A stretch of DNA of 32,231 bases, taken from contig JAUHXL010000026.1 of NCBI GenBank assembly GCA_030426945.1, positions 1-32,231 of the forward strand, in the 5' to 3' direction. The translations under genes were made by a program, and so were the position numbers. This DNA is from a bacterium. GTDB taxonomy: Bacteria; Myxococcota_A; Bradymonadia; UBA7976; UBA1532. Shown here piece by piece: positions 1-7,053 of the stretch; the first letter of the stretch is position 1, and each line of letters opens with the position of its first letter. The notes below the pieces were generated by a model. That model was given only the letters and a program-made list of their open reading frames with translations, made no database searches and was not told the origin of the DNA.

Positions 1-2
1 TC

Positions 3-653
3 GACGAGGGCGCGGCGGCGGTGCTCGGCGGCGCCCTCTACGGCGTCGGCGACGGCAGCTTCGGCGCCGACTTCGCCCTGCGCTGGCAGCCGGGCGACGA
101 CACCTGGGCGCAGCGCGCCGAGCAGCCCACGCCGCGCCGCCTGCCGATGCACGGCGTGATCGACGGCAAGCTGTACCTCGCGGGGGGCTTCGCCGGGGGC
201 GACGCGGTGGTGACCGTCTACGATCCGGCCGCGGACTCCTGGGACACGCTCGCCGATCTCGACCCGCCCGGCGGCGCGGGCGCCGGCGTGGCGCACGACG
301 GGCGGCTGTACGTCTTCGACGGCAGCGATCGGGCGCGCGTGGCGCAGGCCTACGATCCGGAGAGCGATCAGTGGACGCGCCTCTCTGACCTGCCGGTCAC
401 CCGCTACCTGAGCAGCGCCCACGTGATCGACGGCTTCATCTGGGTGCTCGGCGGCCGCGGCGATCGGGGCGCCCAGGACACGACCTCGATCTACGATCCC
501 GTCACCGACGCCTGGTGCGAGGGTCCCGCGCTGCCCGCGGCGCGCTACGGCCACGCGGCGGTGGTGCACGACGGTCGCTTGTTCCTCATCGGCGGCTACG
601 GCGCCAACCAGCGCGCGACCGACACGCTCTGGATCGGCACGCTCGATCGCTGA
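3..653 (+). CDS. Kelch-repeat protein, 3' part
   Basis: The reading frame is open from the window edge, so the true start lies upstream; an internal GTG at 21 is not needed as a start. The 216 visible residues are built from Kelch-type blades: repeated Gly-Gly pairs after a hydrophobic strand (LAGG, VLGG, LIGG), each followed about 20 residues later by Tyr-Asp-Pro and a Trp (VYDPAADSW, AYDPESDQW, IYDPVTDAW). Such blades form a beta-propeller used for binding; no catalytic domain is visible in this part. Similar propellers in myxobacteria are often secreted, but the N-terminus is missing so localisation is unknown. The gene converges on the barrel gene at 663, with 9 bases between the stops. 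Confidence 0.85.
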   Translation, partial: DEGAAAVLGGALYGVGDGSFGADFALRWQPGDDTWAQRAEQPTPRRLPMHGVIDGKLYLAGGFAGGDAVVTVYDPAADSWDTLADLDPPGGAGAGVAHDGRLYVFDGSDRARVAQAYDPESDQWTRLSDLPVTRYLSSAHVIDGFIWVLGGRGDRGAQDTTSIYDPVTDAWCEGPALPAARYGHAAVVHDGRLFLIGGYGANQRATDTLWIGTLDR

Positions 654-662
654 CCGGCGCCC

Positions 663-1298
663 CTACAGGTTGAGCTGCAGCGCCAGCGTCAGCCCGTGCC
701 CGCCGCCGTCGCCGCCGTCGTCGAGCTGGGCGTCGGTCTCGGGCAGCTCGACCCAGTCGCGCGTGTAGGCGATCTCGAGCGTCGCGTAGCGGCCGAGGTG
801 TACCGCGAAGGCCGCTTCGACCATGCCGCCGGGCGCCAGCCGCGTGACGTCGCGCGCGCCGATCCAGCCGCTCGTCGTGGTGTGCAGCACGTAGACCCCA
901 TAGCCACCGCCGATGCGCAGACCCACGTAGTCGCCGTCGAGCTTCAGGCGCGGCGTGAAGGTCAGCGGGATGACTGTCCGGCGGTAGCGATAGTCCAGGG
1001 GATCGGCGTGGCGGAAGCGGGCGTCCACTTCGACGGCCCACAGCCGCTGTCGGAGCTGCAGCTCGAGGTACGGCGAGGGGTGCACCGCGACGTGCGTGCC
1101 CCACTGACCGCCCCCCGACAGCTCGGGGTCGACCGCGTCGAGGCGGTCGGCGACGTAGGCCAGATGACCGCCGTAGGGCGCATCGTCTTGCTGCCGAAAG
1201 CCGCCGATGCGCGCGCCGAGGCTGACGGTGGGACCATCATCGTCGGCGGCCGCGAGGTCGGGCGCCAGCAGGACGAGGACCAGGAGCGAAGCGCGCAT
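663..1298 (-). CDS. outer-membrane beta-barrel protein, function unknown
   Basis: A 211-residue protein starting with a short signal peptide (MRASLLVLVLLAPDLAAA), then alternating polar/hydrophobic strands rich in aromatic and Gly residues and ending in LQLNL, a pattern typical of small outer-membrane barrels. I do not recognise the family. The ATG at 1298 shares its A with the TGA of the upstream lipoprotein gene (TGATG) and has GGAGG seven bases before it. A GTG one codon earlier is possible but sits too close to that site. The overlap suggests translational coupling with the lipoprotein, so the two may act together in the envelope. Confidence 0.7.
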   Translation of the reverse strand: MRASLLVLVLLAPDLAAADDDGPTVSLGARIGGFRQQDDAPYGGHLAYVADRLDAVDPELSGGGQWGTHVAVHPSPYLELQLRQRLWAVEVDARFRHADPLDYRYRRTVIPLTFTPRLKLDGDYVGLRIGGGYGVYVLHTTTSGWIGARDVTRLAPGGMVEAAFAVHLGRYATLEIAYTRDWVELPETDAQLDDGGDGGGHGLTLALQLNL

Positions 1299-1852
1299 CA
1301 CTCGTCCTCCGGGCGCACGGAGTAGAAGAAGCCGGACACGAAGCGGTTCGGGCCCACCTGCCCCTCGAAGCCGCCGGCCACGTCGTAGGTGTAGTCATGG
1401 CCCCCGGCCACGCGCAGCTGGCTGAGGCGCGAGATGTGAGCCGCCCCGACGCCGGGCTGCCGTCGGTAGAAGATCACCAGCTCACCCCCCTCGCTGGTCA
1501 GGTGGGTGCCCGGCGCGAGCGCGTCGACCCCGTAGAAGCCGAGCGCCAGACCCCCCGGGCCCTCGAGCACGTAGCTGCCGGCGCAGCGGCAGCCCTCGTC
1601 GCGGACCGGCGGGGGCGGTGGGGGTTCGCCCGACCATTTGAAGCGGTCCGCTTCGGAGTCGGCCTCCTCGCCGCACAGATAGCGCAGACAACGGAACCGG
1701 GCGGTGAAGTCCTGGTACTCGGTGCGTCCGTCGGGGCCGTGCTGGACGGCCTGCACGTGGAAGAGGCGGGGGTTGTCGACCTCGTTCGCGGGGACGAGCT
1801 CGCACGCGGTCAGCAGGAGGGGGGCGGTCAGCAGGGCCAGGGCGCGGTGCAT
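1298..1852 (-). CDS. lipoprotein, function unknown
   Basis: A 184-residue protein with a clear lipoprotein signal: MHRALALLTAPLLLTAC, Cys17 being the lipidation site. The mature part has four further Cys in two groups (RCLRYLC and GCRC), a six-Pro run between them and a C-terminal half rich in Gly, Tyr and Phe. No known domain was recognised. The ATG at 1852 is chosen because GGAGG stands seven bases upstream and the signal peptide begins there; a start at 1891 would add 13 residues without a ribosome site. It is the first gene of a two-gene unit with the barrel gene at 663-1298. Confidence 0.72.
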   Translation of the reverse strand: MHRALALLTAPLLLTACELVPANEVDNPRLFHVQAVQHGPDGRTEYQDFTARFRCLRYLCGEEADSEADRFKWSGEPPPPPPVRDEGCRCAGSYVLEGPGGLALGFYGVDALAPGTHLTSEGGELVIFYRRQPGVGAAHISRLSQLRVAGGHDYTYDVAGGFEGQVGPNRFVSGFFYSVRPEDE

Positions 1853-1990
1853 GGGATCCTCCGTGTGCGGTGACGCGGGCCGGGAGTCCAAGAAGCGTGC
1901 CGGCGGGCGCCGGGCCGCGGCGCGCGCCGGAGGCAGGCCGCCGTGGACGCGGCTTCACGGTGCCCGTCGGGAACGCGCGTTCGCGGCGCG

Positions 1991-2019
1991 TTGCGTCGGT
2001 CGCGGCAGAGGCATAGCCT
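1991..2019 (+). promoter_or_regulatory. possible sigma-70-type promoter of the repeat lipoprotein gene
   Basis: TTGCGT (1991-1996) and TAGCCT (2014-2019) are separated by 17 bases and lie 45 bases before the ATG at 2064. Both hexamers deviate from consensus, so this is only a candidate. Confidence 0.25.
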
Positions 2020-2063
2020 GGGCGCGGCGCGCGGACGGTGAGCCGCGGCGAAACGGGGGACGG

Positions 2064-2609
2064 ATGAGGGCCCGGCATCTCGGCGCGACGATCCTGGCCA
2101 CGTGGCTCGTGGCCTGCGGCATCAACACCGAGCCCATCCCGGGGACGGCCGACGCCGGCGCCGGACGCGGCTTCGGCGGGGCGCCCGGTGAGGGGGGCGC
2201 GCCGGGCTTCGGCGGCGAGCCCGAGTTCGGCGGCGCGCCGGGCTTCGGCGGCGACGGCGTCGGGGCGGGCGAGGACGCCGGCTTCGGACCGCCGGCCGCC
2301 GACGCCGCGGAGCCCGGTGGCGGGGCGGGTGGCGCGCCCGATCACGAGGACGCGGGGCTGGGAGACGCCGACGTCTCCGACGGCGGTCCCTCGGACGCCG
2401 GCCCGCCCGATGGCGATCTCCTCGATGGCGCGCTGCCGGACGGCGACGTCGACCTGCCCGACGGCGATCTGCCCGACGGCGACCTGCCCGACGGCGACCT
2501 GCTGGATGGCGGCCTGCCGGACGGCAGCCTGCTGGATGGCGGCCTGCCGGACGGCGACCTGCCGGACGGCGACCTGCCGGACGGCGCCTCGCCCGACGCC
2601 GCCCGCTGA
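2064..2609 (+). CDS. Asp/Gly-rich repeat lipoprotein
   Basis: A 181-residue protein that is almost entirely repeats. Residues 1-18 form a lipoprotein signal (ATWLVAC, Cys18 lipidated). Residues 36-75 hold GFGGAP/GFGGEP-type repeats. Residues 115-174 are a five-residue repeat around LPDGD, encoded by a 15-bp tandem repeat. No folded domain is visible. The Asp-rich tail could bind divalent cations or act as an extended surface spacer; this is inference. It does not match the pentapeptide-repeat (A-D/N-L-x-x) pattern well, because Gly and Pro occupy key positions. The ATG at 2064 follows GGGGGA and starts the signal peptide. The DegP-like gene follows 30 bases downstream in the same frame. Confidence 0.7.
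   Translation: MRARHLGATILATWLVACGINTEPIPGTADAGAGRGFGGAPGEGGAPGFGGEPEFGGAPGFGGDGVGAGEDAGFGPPAADAAEPGGGAGGAPDHEDAGLGDADVSDGGPSDAGPPDGDLLDGALPDGDVDLPDGDLPDGDLPDGDLLDGGLPDGSLLDGGLPDGDLPDGDLPDGASPDAAR
2406..2585 (+). repeat. 15-bp tandem repeat coding for LPDGD units
   Basis: About twelve imperfect copies of a 15-bp unit near CTGCCCGACGGCGAC, in frame with the lipoprotein gene; variants replace Pro with Leu or Asp with Gly/Ser. Such an array can change length by slippage or recombination. Confidence 0.85.
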
Positions 2610-2639
2610 CACGACTCCACCACGCACGAAGGGGCCCGC

Positions 2640-4013
2640 TTGACGCCCAACCAGGTCATCAAGGTCTTCGCCACCACCCAGCCCGCCGACCACGACTGCC
2701 CCTGGCAGACGCACGCGCCCCAGAGCAGCACCGGCTCGGGCGTCGCCATCGCGGGCCGCCGCATCCTCACTGGCGCGCACGTCGTCGCCGACGCCACCTT
2801 CGTCCAGGTGCAGAAGACGACCGACCCCCGCAAGTACGTCGCCCGCGTCGCCGCCGCGGCCCACGACTGCGACCTCGCCCTGCTGTCGGTCGAGGACGAC
2901 GCCTTCTGGGTCGACATCGAGGCGGCCGAGATCGGCGACCTGCCCGCCCTGCGCGACGAGGTCACCGTCGTCGGCTTCCCCATCGGCGGCGAGGAGGTCA
3001 GCTACACGCAGGGCGTGGTCTCGCGCATCGAGCTGACCAGCTATACCCACAGCCATCAGCGCCTGCTGGCCATCACCGTCGACGCGGCCATCAACCCCGG
3101 CAACAGCGGCGGCCCGGCCTACGCCGACGACGGCCGCGTGGTGGGCATCGCCTTCCAGAAGCGCCGCGACGCCGAGAACATCGGCTATCTGGTGCCGACG
3201 GTGCTGGTGAACCGCTTCCTCGCCGCGGTGGAGGACGGTCATCCGCTCGAGGCGCCGGCCCTGGGGTTGCGCCTGCAGACGCTCGAGAACGCCACGCTGC
3301 GCGTCGCGCTCGGCCTGCCGGCGGATGGCCACGGCGTACGCGTCGTCGAGATCGGCTACGGCGGCTCCGCCTGGCGCAAGCTGAAGGTGGACGACGTGAT
3401 CACCCACATCGCCGGCCTGCCCGTCGCCGACAACGGCACCGTCCAGTACGCGGGCGGCGTGCGCACCGGCCTGACCGTCGCGCTGAGTGACTTCCACGTC
3501 GGGGACGGCATCGAGGTGCGCGTGGTACGCGCCGGGAAGCCGCGCGCCCTGACGCTGACGCTGGCCCCCGACGCCTCGCTGGTGCCGCGCGATCAGTACG
3601 ATCGCCGCCCGGACTACTTCATCTGGGCCGGCCTCGTCTTCCAGCCGCTGACGCTCGACTACCTGCGCACCTGGACCAAGCTCAGCAGCGCGCCGCGCGA
3701 GCTGGTGACGCTGTACTACCGCGCGCTGCGCACGGCGAAGCGGCGCGAGGCGGTCGTGCTGACCGGCGTGCTCGCCCACGAGGTCAACGCCGGCTACGAC
3801 CGCTACGACGATCGCCTGGTGGACGCCGTCGATGGCCACCGCGTGGCCGATCTGGCCGATCTGGCCGCGCGCCTCGAGGCGGCCGAGGGCTGCGTGGACA
3901 TCCGCCTCGACACCGGCGCGACGCTCGTCTTGGACGTCGACGCAGCGCGCGCCGCCCACGACGCCATCCTCGAGCGCTACCGCGTGCCCACCGACCGGGA
4001 GGGGATCGGATGA
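2640..4013 (+). CDS. DegP/HtrA-like serine protease with PDZ region
   Basis: A 457-residue chymotrypsin-fold protease of the HtrA/Deg type. His47 (TGAHVV), Asp78 (CDLALL) and Ser156 (GNSGGP) are the expected triad, all present. A PDZ-like segment follows at about 200-300 (GVRVVEIGYGGSAW...DVITHIAGLPV) and a second divergent one near 375-440. The arrangement resembles the plant Deg9-like branch more than periplasmic DegP. No signal peptide or membrane anchor is visible, so it may be cytosolic. The only start codon between the previous in-frame stop and the conserved region is TTG at 2640, with GAAGGGG six bases upstream. Its end overlaps the next gene by four bases (ATGA), which suggests coupling. 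Confidence 0.85.
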   Translation: MTPNQVIKVFATTQPADHDCPWQTHAPQSSTGSGVAIAGRRILTGAHVVADATFVQVQKTTDPRKYVARVAAAAHDCDLALLSVEDDAFWVDIEAAEIGDLPALRDEVTVVGFPIGGEEVSYTQGVVSRIELTSYTHSHQRLLAITVDAAINPGNSGGPAYADDGRVVGIAFQKRRDAENIGYLVPTVLVNRFLAAVEDGHPLEAPALGLRLQTLENATLRVALGLPADGHGVRVVEIGYGGSAWRKLKVDDVITHIAGLPVADNGTVQYAGGVRTGLTVALSDFHVGDGIEVRVVRAGKPRALTLTLAPDASLVPRDQYDRRPDYFIWAGLVFQPLTLDYLRTWTKLSSAPRELVTLYYRALRTAKRREAVVLTGVLAHEVNAGYDRYDDRLVDAVDGHRVADLADLAARLEAAEGCVDIRLDTGATLVLDVDAARAAHDAILERYRVPTDREGIG

Positions 4014-4609
4014 GTCGAACGCTGGCGCTGACGCTGGTGCTGGCCGGGTGCTCGGCCGGCACCGAGGGTCTGGTGCGTCGCCAGGGCCCCGAGTATGCGG
4101 CCGAGGTGGACTCGTGGCTGCGGGTCATCGACGCCCGGGGCGGCGACGGTATGTGGCTCATCGTCCGCGGTTACCACCCGGGCGACGACACCATCGCGGT
4201 GGCCACCAACAGCGATCTGTCGCACGCCGCCGTGCTCGACCTGAGCCAACGCGTGGTCATCGAGGCGGTGGGGCAAGGCGTCGTCGTGACGCCGCTCGAA
4301 CGCTTCGTCCACGAGTCCCACCGCGTGCGTCTGGTGCGCCCGAACGGCTGGTCGCCGGACGTCGGCGAGGTGGCCGTGGCGCGCGCGCGTGAGCGCGTCG
4401 GCTCGAAGTACGATTACGGCGGCATCCTCGGCATGCCCGACCGCGAGGCCTTCTACTGCAGCGAGCTGGCGGCGTGGTCGATGGGCATGGAGGTCGACCA
4501 GAAGAGCAACTTCAAGGTGTTGCACCCGAAGCACCTGCACGACCACGGCACCATCCTCTTCGACTCCGGCCCGCGGGACGGTCAGCCGGACGCGCCGCCG
4601 CCCGAGTGA
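4010..4609 (+). CDS. YiiX/NlpC-P60-like lipoprotein (permuted papain fold)
   Basis: A 199-residue protein with a short lipoprotein signal (TLVLAGC, Cys14). The body carries the two marks of permuted NlpC/P60 (YiiX/YebB-like) enzymes: a His in an SDLSHAAVLD strand (His72) followed by a conserved Glu (VIEAVGQGV, Glu85), and a nucleophile Cys in FYCSELAAW (Cys150) after the GSKYDYGG segment. Members of this fold hydrolyse amide or thioester bonds in peptidoglycan peptides or lipid conjugates; the substrate here is unknown. ATGA overlap with the protease gene upstream suggests one operon. Its stop is one base from the stop of the convergent barrel gene. Confidence 0.75.
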   Translation: MSRTLALTLVLAGCSAGTEGLVRRQGPEYAAEVDSWLRVIDARGGDGMWLIVRGYHPGDDTIAVATNSDLSHAAVLDLSQRVVIEAVGQGVVVTPLERFVHESHRVRLVRPNGWSPDVGEVAVARARERVGSKYDYGGILGMPDREAFYCSELAAWSMGMEVDQKSNFKVLHPKHLHDHGTILFDSGPRDGQPDAPPPE

Positions 4610-4610
4610 G

Positions 4611-5138
4611 TCAGAGGCGGAAGACGACGCCGGCGGCGGCCTCGACGCCGTGCAGCGTGTGGCCGTGGCTGCGCAGGACCTCGTAGTCGGCCTCGAGCAA
4701 CAGGCCCAGCGCGCCCTCGGTCCACCAATAACCGCCCAGGCTGGCCAGCCCGCCCCAGCCGATCTCGTCGTGCTCGACCGACCACGCGGCCAGCGGGCCG
4801 GCGCCGACGAACAGCTCGAGCGCAGGGGCCACGTGGAAGGGCACCTTCAGCAGCACGTCGACCGGCACCTCGTCCCCGTGCTCGCCGAACAGGTAGGCCG
4901 CGGCCGCCTCGACGGTCAGCGCGCCGTGCAGGACGGGGTATTCGAACAGGACGCCCGGGCCGACGAACATCGGGGCGTCTTCTTCGCCGGGCAGCGAGAG
5001 GCCGACCAGCTTGGCGCCGAGCACGGCGTGGTGTGCCTCGTGGCCGGGCTCGGCCGGCGCGTGCACCGGCGTGGCCGGGCCGGCGACGGTGGTGAGGGGC
5101 AGCAGCGAGGCGAGAGCGACGACGAGGATGCGCAGCAT
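4611..5138 (-). CDS. small outer-membrane barrel protein, function unknown
   Basis: A 175-residue protein. Residues 1-19 form a Sec signal (MLRILVVALASLLPLTTVAG). The rest alternates short hydrophobic strands and Gly/Asp turns and ends in GVVFRL, compatible with an eight-strand-type barrel. A His-rich patch follows the signal (PGHEAHHAV). The ATG at 5138 has GGAG seven bases upstream; the frame remains open further upstream but shows only antisense of the MocR gene there. The family was not recognised. It converges on the YiiX-like gene with a one-base gap, leaving no room for a terminator between them. Confidence 0.65.
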   Translation of the reverse strand: MLRILVVALASLLPLTTVAGPATPVHAPAEPGHEAHHAVLGAKLVGLSLPGEEDAPMFVGPGVLFEYPVLHGALTVEAAAAYLFGEHGDEVPVDVLLKVPFHVAPALELFVGAGPLAAWSVEHDEIGWGGLASLGGYWWTEGALGLLLEADYEVLRSHGHTLHGVEAAAGVVFRL

Positions 5139-5265
5139 GGGCGGACTCCGCGGCGAGACGGTGCCGGCGTCTGCATCGACGGTGCCATCGCTCGGACGCG
5201 TCATCCAGTCGACCGCCGACGGGGCACGTTCCGGCCACGCCACGCCGTGTCCCGCGTCGGTGGCG

Positions 5266-6726
5266 TCAGAGGAGCGCCGCGCCCATGCGCCGCGCGGCCT
5301 CGCGCAGCGCGTCCTCGTCCAGCGAGGCGAAGCCGAGGCGCGCGCAAGGCGGCGGCGTCGCATCCGGTCGACACAGCTCGGGTGCCGTCTGAAACCACAC
5401 GCCACGGTCACGGCACCGCCGCACCCAGCCGGGGAAGTCGTCGCGCTCGAAGCGCGCCCACAGCGCGAGGCCGCCGGGCGGCACGTCGAAGCCCAGCGCG
5501 TCGCCGGCGTGCGCGCGCAGCGCCTCGACCAGCGCGGCGCGCCGCGCGCCGTACACGCGCCGCATCCGCCGCGCGTGCCGCTGCACCTCGCCGTCCTCGA
5601 GCAGCTCGGCCAGCGCCGCCTCCAGCGCGCGATCACCCTGCCGGTCGACCACCCGGCGCTCGGCGGCCAGGCGATCGATCAGCGGCCGCGGCGCGACGAC
5701 GAAGCCCGCGCGCAGTCCCGGCGCCAGCACCTTGGACAGCGTCCCGACGTACACCACCACGCCCGCGTCGTCGGCGCTGGCCAGCGGGTGCAGCGGCCGC
5801 CCGACGTGGTGGAACTCGTGATCGTAGTCGTCCTCGATCACCGCCACGCGGTGGCGCGCCGCCAGGGCCAGCAGGCGCAGCCGCCGGGCCGGTGACAGCG
5901 GCACCATCGTCGGGAACTGGTGGTGGGGCGTGAGGTAGATCGCGCGGACCGGGCCCGTCGCCAGGGCAGCCTCCAGCGCGTCGACGTCGGCGCCCTCGCC
6001 GTCCACCGGCAGCGGCACCAGCCGCGCGCCGGCGCGCTCGAACGCGGACCAGGCGGGCGGGTAGCCGAGCGCCTCCACCGCCACCACGTCGCCCGGCCGC
6101 ACCAGCACGCGCGCCAGCAGATCCAGCGCCTGCTGGCTGCCCCGCGTCACCAGCACGTCGTCGGGGCCCGCGGTCAGCCCGCGCAGGCGCGTCACCATCT
6201 GCGCCAGCGCCGCGCGCAGCGCCGGGTGGCCGTGGGGCGGGCCGTAGCTCAGGAGCGTCCCGCCGGCCACGGTGAGCGCGCGCCGCCACGCGCGGGTCAG
6301 CGCCACGACCGGCACCGAACGCAGGTCGGGGACGCCGCCGGCCAACACCAGCGCGCCGGGCGGCGGCTCGGCGGGCGGCGCCTCGGGCGCGGCCGGGAAG
6401 TCGAACCCCGGCGCGGCCGGCGTGCCGGCCCGAGGCCCGGCGAAGGGCTGCGCCGCGACGTCGGGCAGATCGGCGGCGACGAAGGTGCCGGCCCCCGGGC
6501 GCGTGGTGATCCACCCCTCGGCCTCGAGCGCCCGCAGCGCGGCCAGCGCCGTGTTGCGGTGCACGCCCATCGCCTCGGCCAGGCGGCGGCTGCCCAGCAA
6601 GCGCGCCCCGGGCCTCAGGCGCCCGGCGCGCACCGCCTGCACGATGGCCGCCGCCAGTCGCGCCTGCTTGGTCTCGCCGGGCCCGTCCAGCGCGTGCGGA
6701 TCGAACAGCAGCGGCCAATCGGACAT
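5266..6726 (-). CDS. MocR-type regulator (GntR winged helix plus aminotransferase fold)
   Basis: A 486-residue protein. Residues 1-85 are a GntR-type winged helix (LGSRRLAEAMGVHRNTALAA, then a wing GWITTRPGAGTFVA). Residues 120-480 are a fold-type-I aminotransferase domain: Asp299/Asp300 in EDDYDHEF, the PLP-binding lysine candidate Lys332 in GTLSKVLAPGLR, and Arg464 in ARLGFASL. This is the MocR/PdxR layout, in which the aminotransferase domain usually senses PLP or an amino compound rather than catalysing. It is divergent from a flavin-binding/GNAT gene, a frequent arrangement for MocR regulators and their targets. The ATG at 6726 opens the conserved N-terminus; the ribosome site is weak. 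The frame extends to 6786 but would overlap the operator-like sequence. Confidence 0.88.
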   Translation of the reverse strand: MSDWPLLFDPHALDGPGETKQARLAAAIVQAVRAGRLRPGARLLGSRRLAEAMGVHRNTALAALRALEAEGWITTRPGAGTFVAADLPDVAAQPFAGPRAGTPAAPGFDFPAAPEAPPAEPPPGALVLAGGVPDLRSVPVVALTRAWRRALTVAGGTLLSYGPPHGHPALRAALAQMVTRLRGLTAGPDDVLVTRGSQQALDLLARVLVRPGDVVAVEALGYPPAWSAFERAGARLVPLPVDGEGADVDALEAALATGPVRAIYLTPHHQFPTMVPLSPARRLRLLALAARHRVAVIEDDYDHEFHHVGRPLHPLASADDAGVVVYVGTLSKVLAPGLRAGFVVAPRPLIDRLAAERRVVDRQGDRALEAALAELLEDGEVQRHARRMRRVYGARRAALVEALRAHAGDALGFDVPPGGLALWARFERDDFPGWVRRCRDRGVWFQTAPELCRPDATPPPCARLGFASLDEDALREAARRMGAALL

Positions 6727-6747
6727 GAGCTGGTCCAGTCGAAGAGT

Positions 6748-6810
6748 GCAGAACCGGACCTTCTCACAGGTCCGGTGTGGCGCCAAGGTGGTGCATGAAG
6801 TTGGTTCTGC
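6748..6810. promoter_or_regulatory. putative MocR operator region
   Basis: ACCGGACC (6753-6760) and GGTCCGGT (6769-6776) form a perfect 8-bp inverted repeat with an 8-base spacer. GCAGAACC (6748-6755) is matched in reverse by GGTTCTGC (6803-6810). The segment GAACCGGACCTTCT at 6751-6764 recurs as GAACCACACCTTCT at 7030-7043, just before the divergent gene. Motifs at both promoter ends suggest one regulator for both genes; assignment to the adjacent MocR protein is inference. Confidence 0.45.
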
Positions 6811-6839
6811 TGATGCGTCCCGGGTGCTCTGTTCGGACC

Positions 6840-6990
6840 GGCTGTCAGCGGTCAGCTTTCAGCTGTCAGCCGGGCCCGTGCGCGGCGCCGAGCTCGAAGC
6901 CTCGGGGCAAGATCGACGCGCGCGGCGACCGGGCAGACGGCTCCGAGTGTCGCGGCGGAGCTGAACGCTGACCGCTGAAAGCTGACAGCC
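6840..6990. repeat. inverted element of tandem GCNNTCA heptamers
   Basis: The left arm 6840-6870 consists of four 7-bp units of form GCNNTCA (GCTGTCA, GCGGTCA, GCTTTCA, GCTGTCA). The right arm 6961-6990, read in reverse complement, is GCTGTCA, GCTTTCA, GCGGTCA, GCGTTCA. The arms face each other across about 90 bases of unrelated sequence and could pair as a long hairpin. The unit is reminiscent of dispersed short repeats seen between genes in several high-GC phyla (recollection, not searched). Confidence 0.75.
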
Positions 6991-7053
6991 CGGCCGTCGT
7001 GGCAGGGCGTGCGATGCACCGACGGGTCTGAACCACACCTTCTGGAGGTCGCC

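Larger units (their letters stand above)
6727..7053. other. divergent intergenic region, MocR gene / flavin-binding-GNAT gene
   Basis: These 327 bases hold no gene. The left part contains operator-like dyads near the MocR start, the middle (6840-6990) an inverted 7-bp repeat element, and the right end a motif shared with the left end plus the ribosome site of the 7054 gene. Confidence 0.7.

Noticed and set aside
2406-2585. Pentapeptide-repeat (quadrilateral helix) domain
   Set aside because: The five-residue period is right but Gly and Pro/Asp sit where the family needs small/polar residues around a central Leu or Phe; a disordered acidic spacer fits better.
2340-2600. CRISPR-like array
   Set aside because: Repeats are contiguous 15-bp units without spacers and are in frame with a lipoprotein gene.
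1482-3959. Very long minus-strand open frame (825 codons)
   Set aside because: It runs antisense to the lipoprotein and protease genes; its low-complexity Val/Ala/Arg/Gln composition mirrors the repeat array and the GC-rich codon pattern. The sense genes have signal peptides and catalytic motifs.
4170-4174. GTAAC on the minus strand inside the YiiX-like gene
   Set aside because: Intragenic and antisense, followed by CATA; no minus-strand gene starts downstream.
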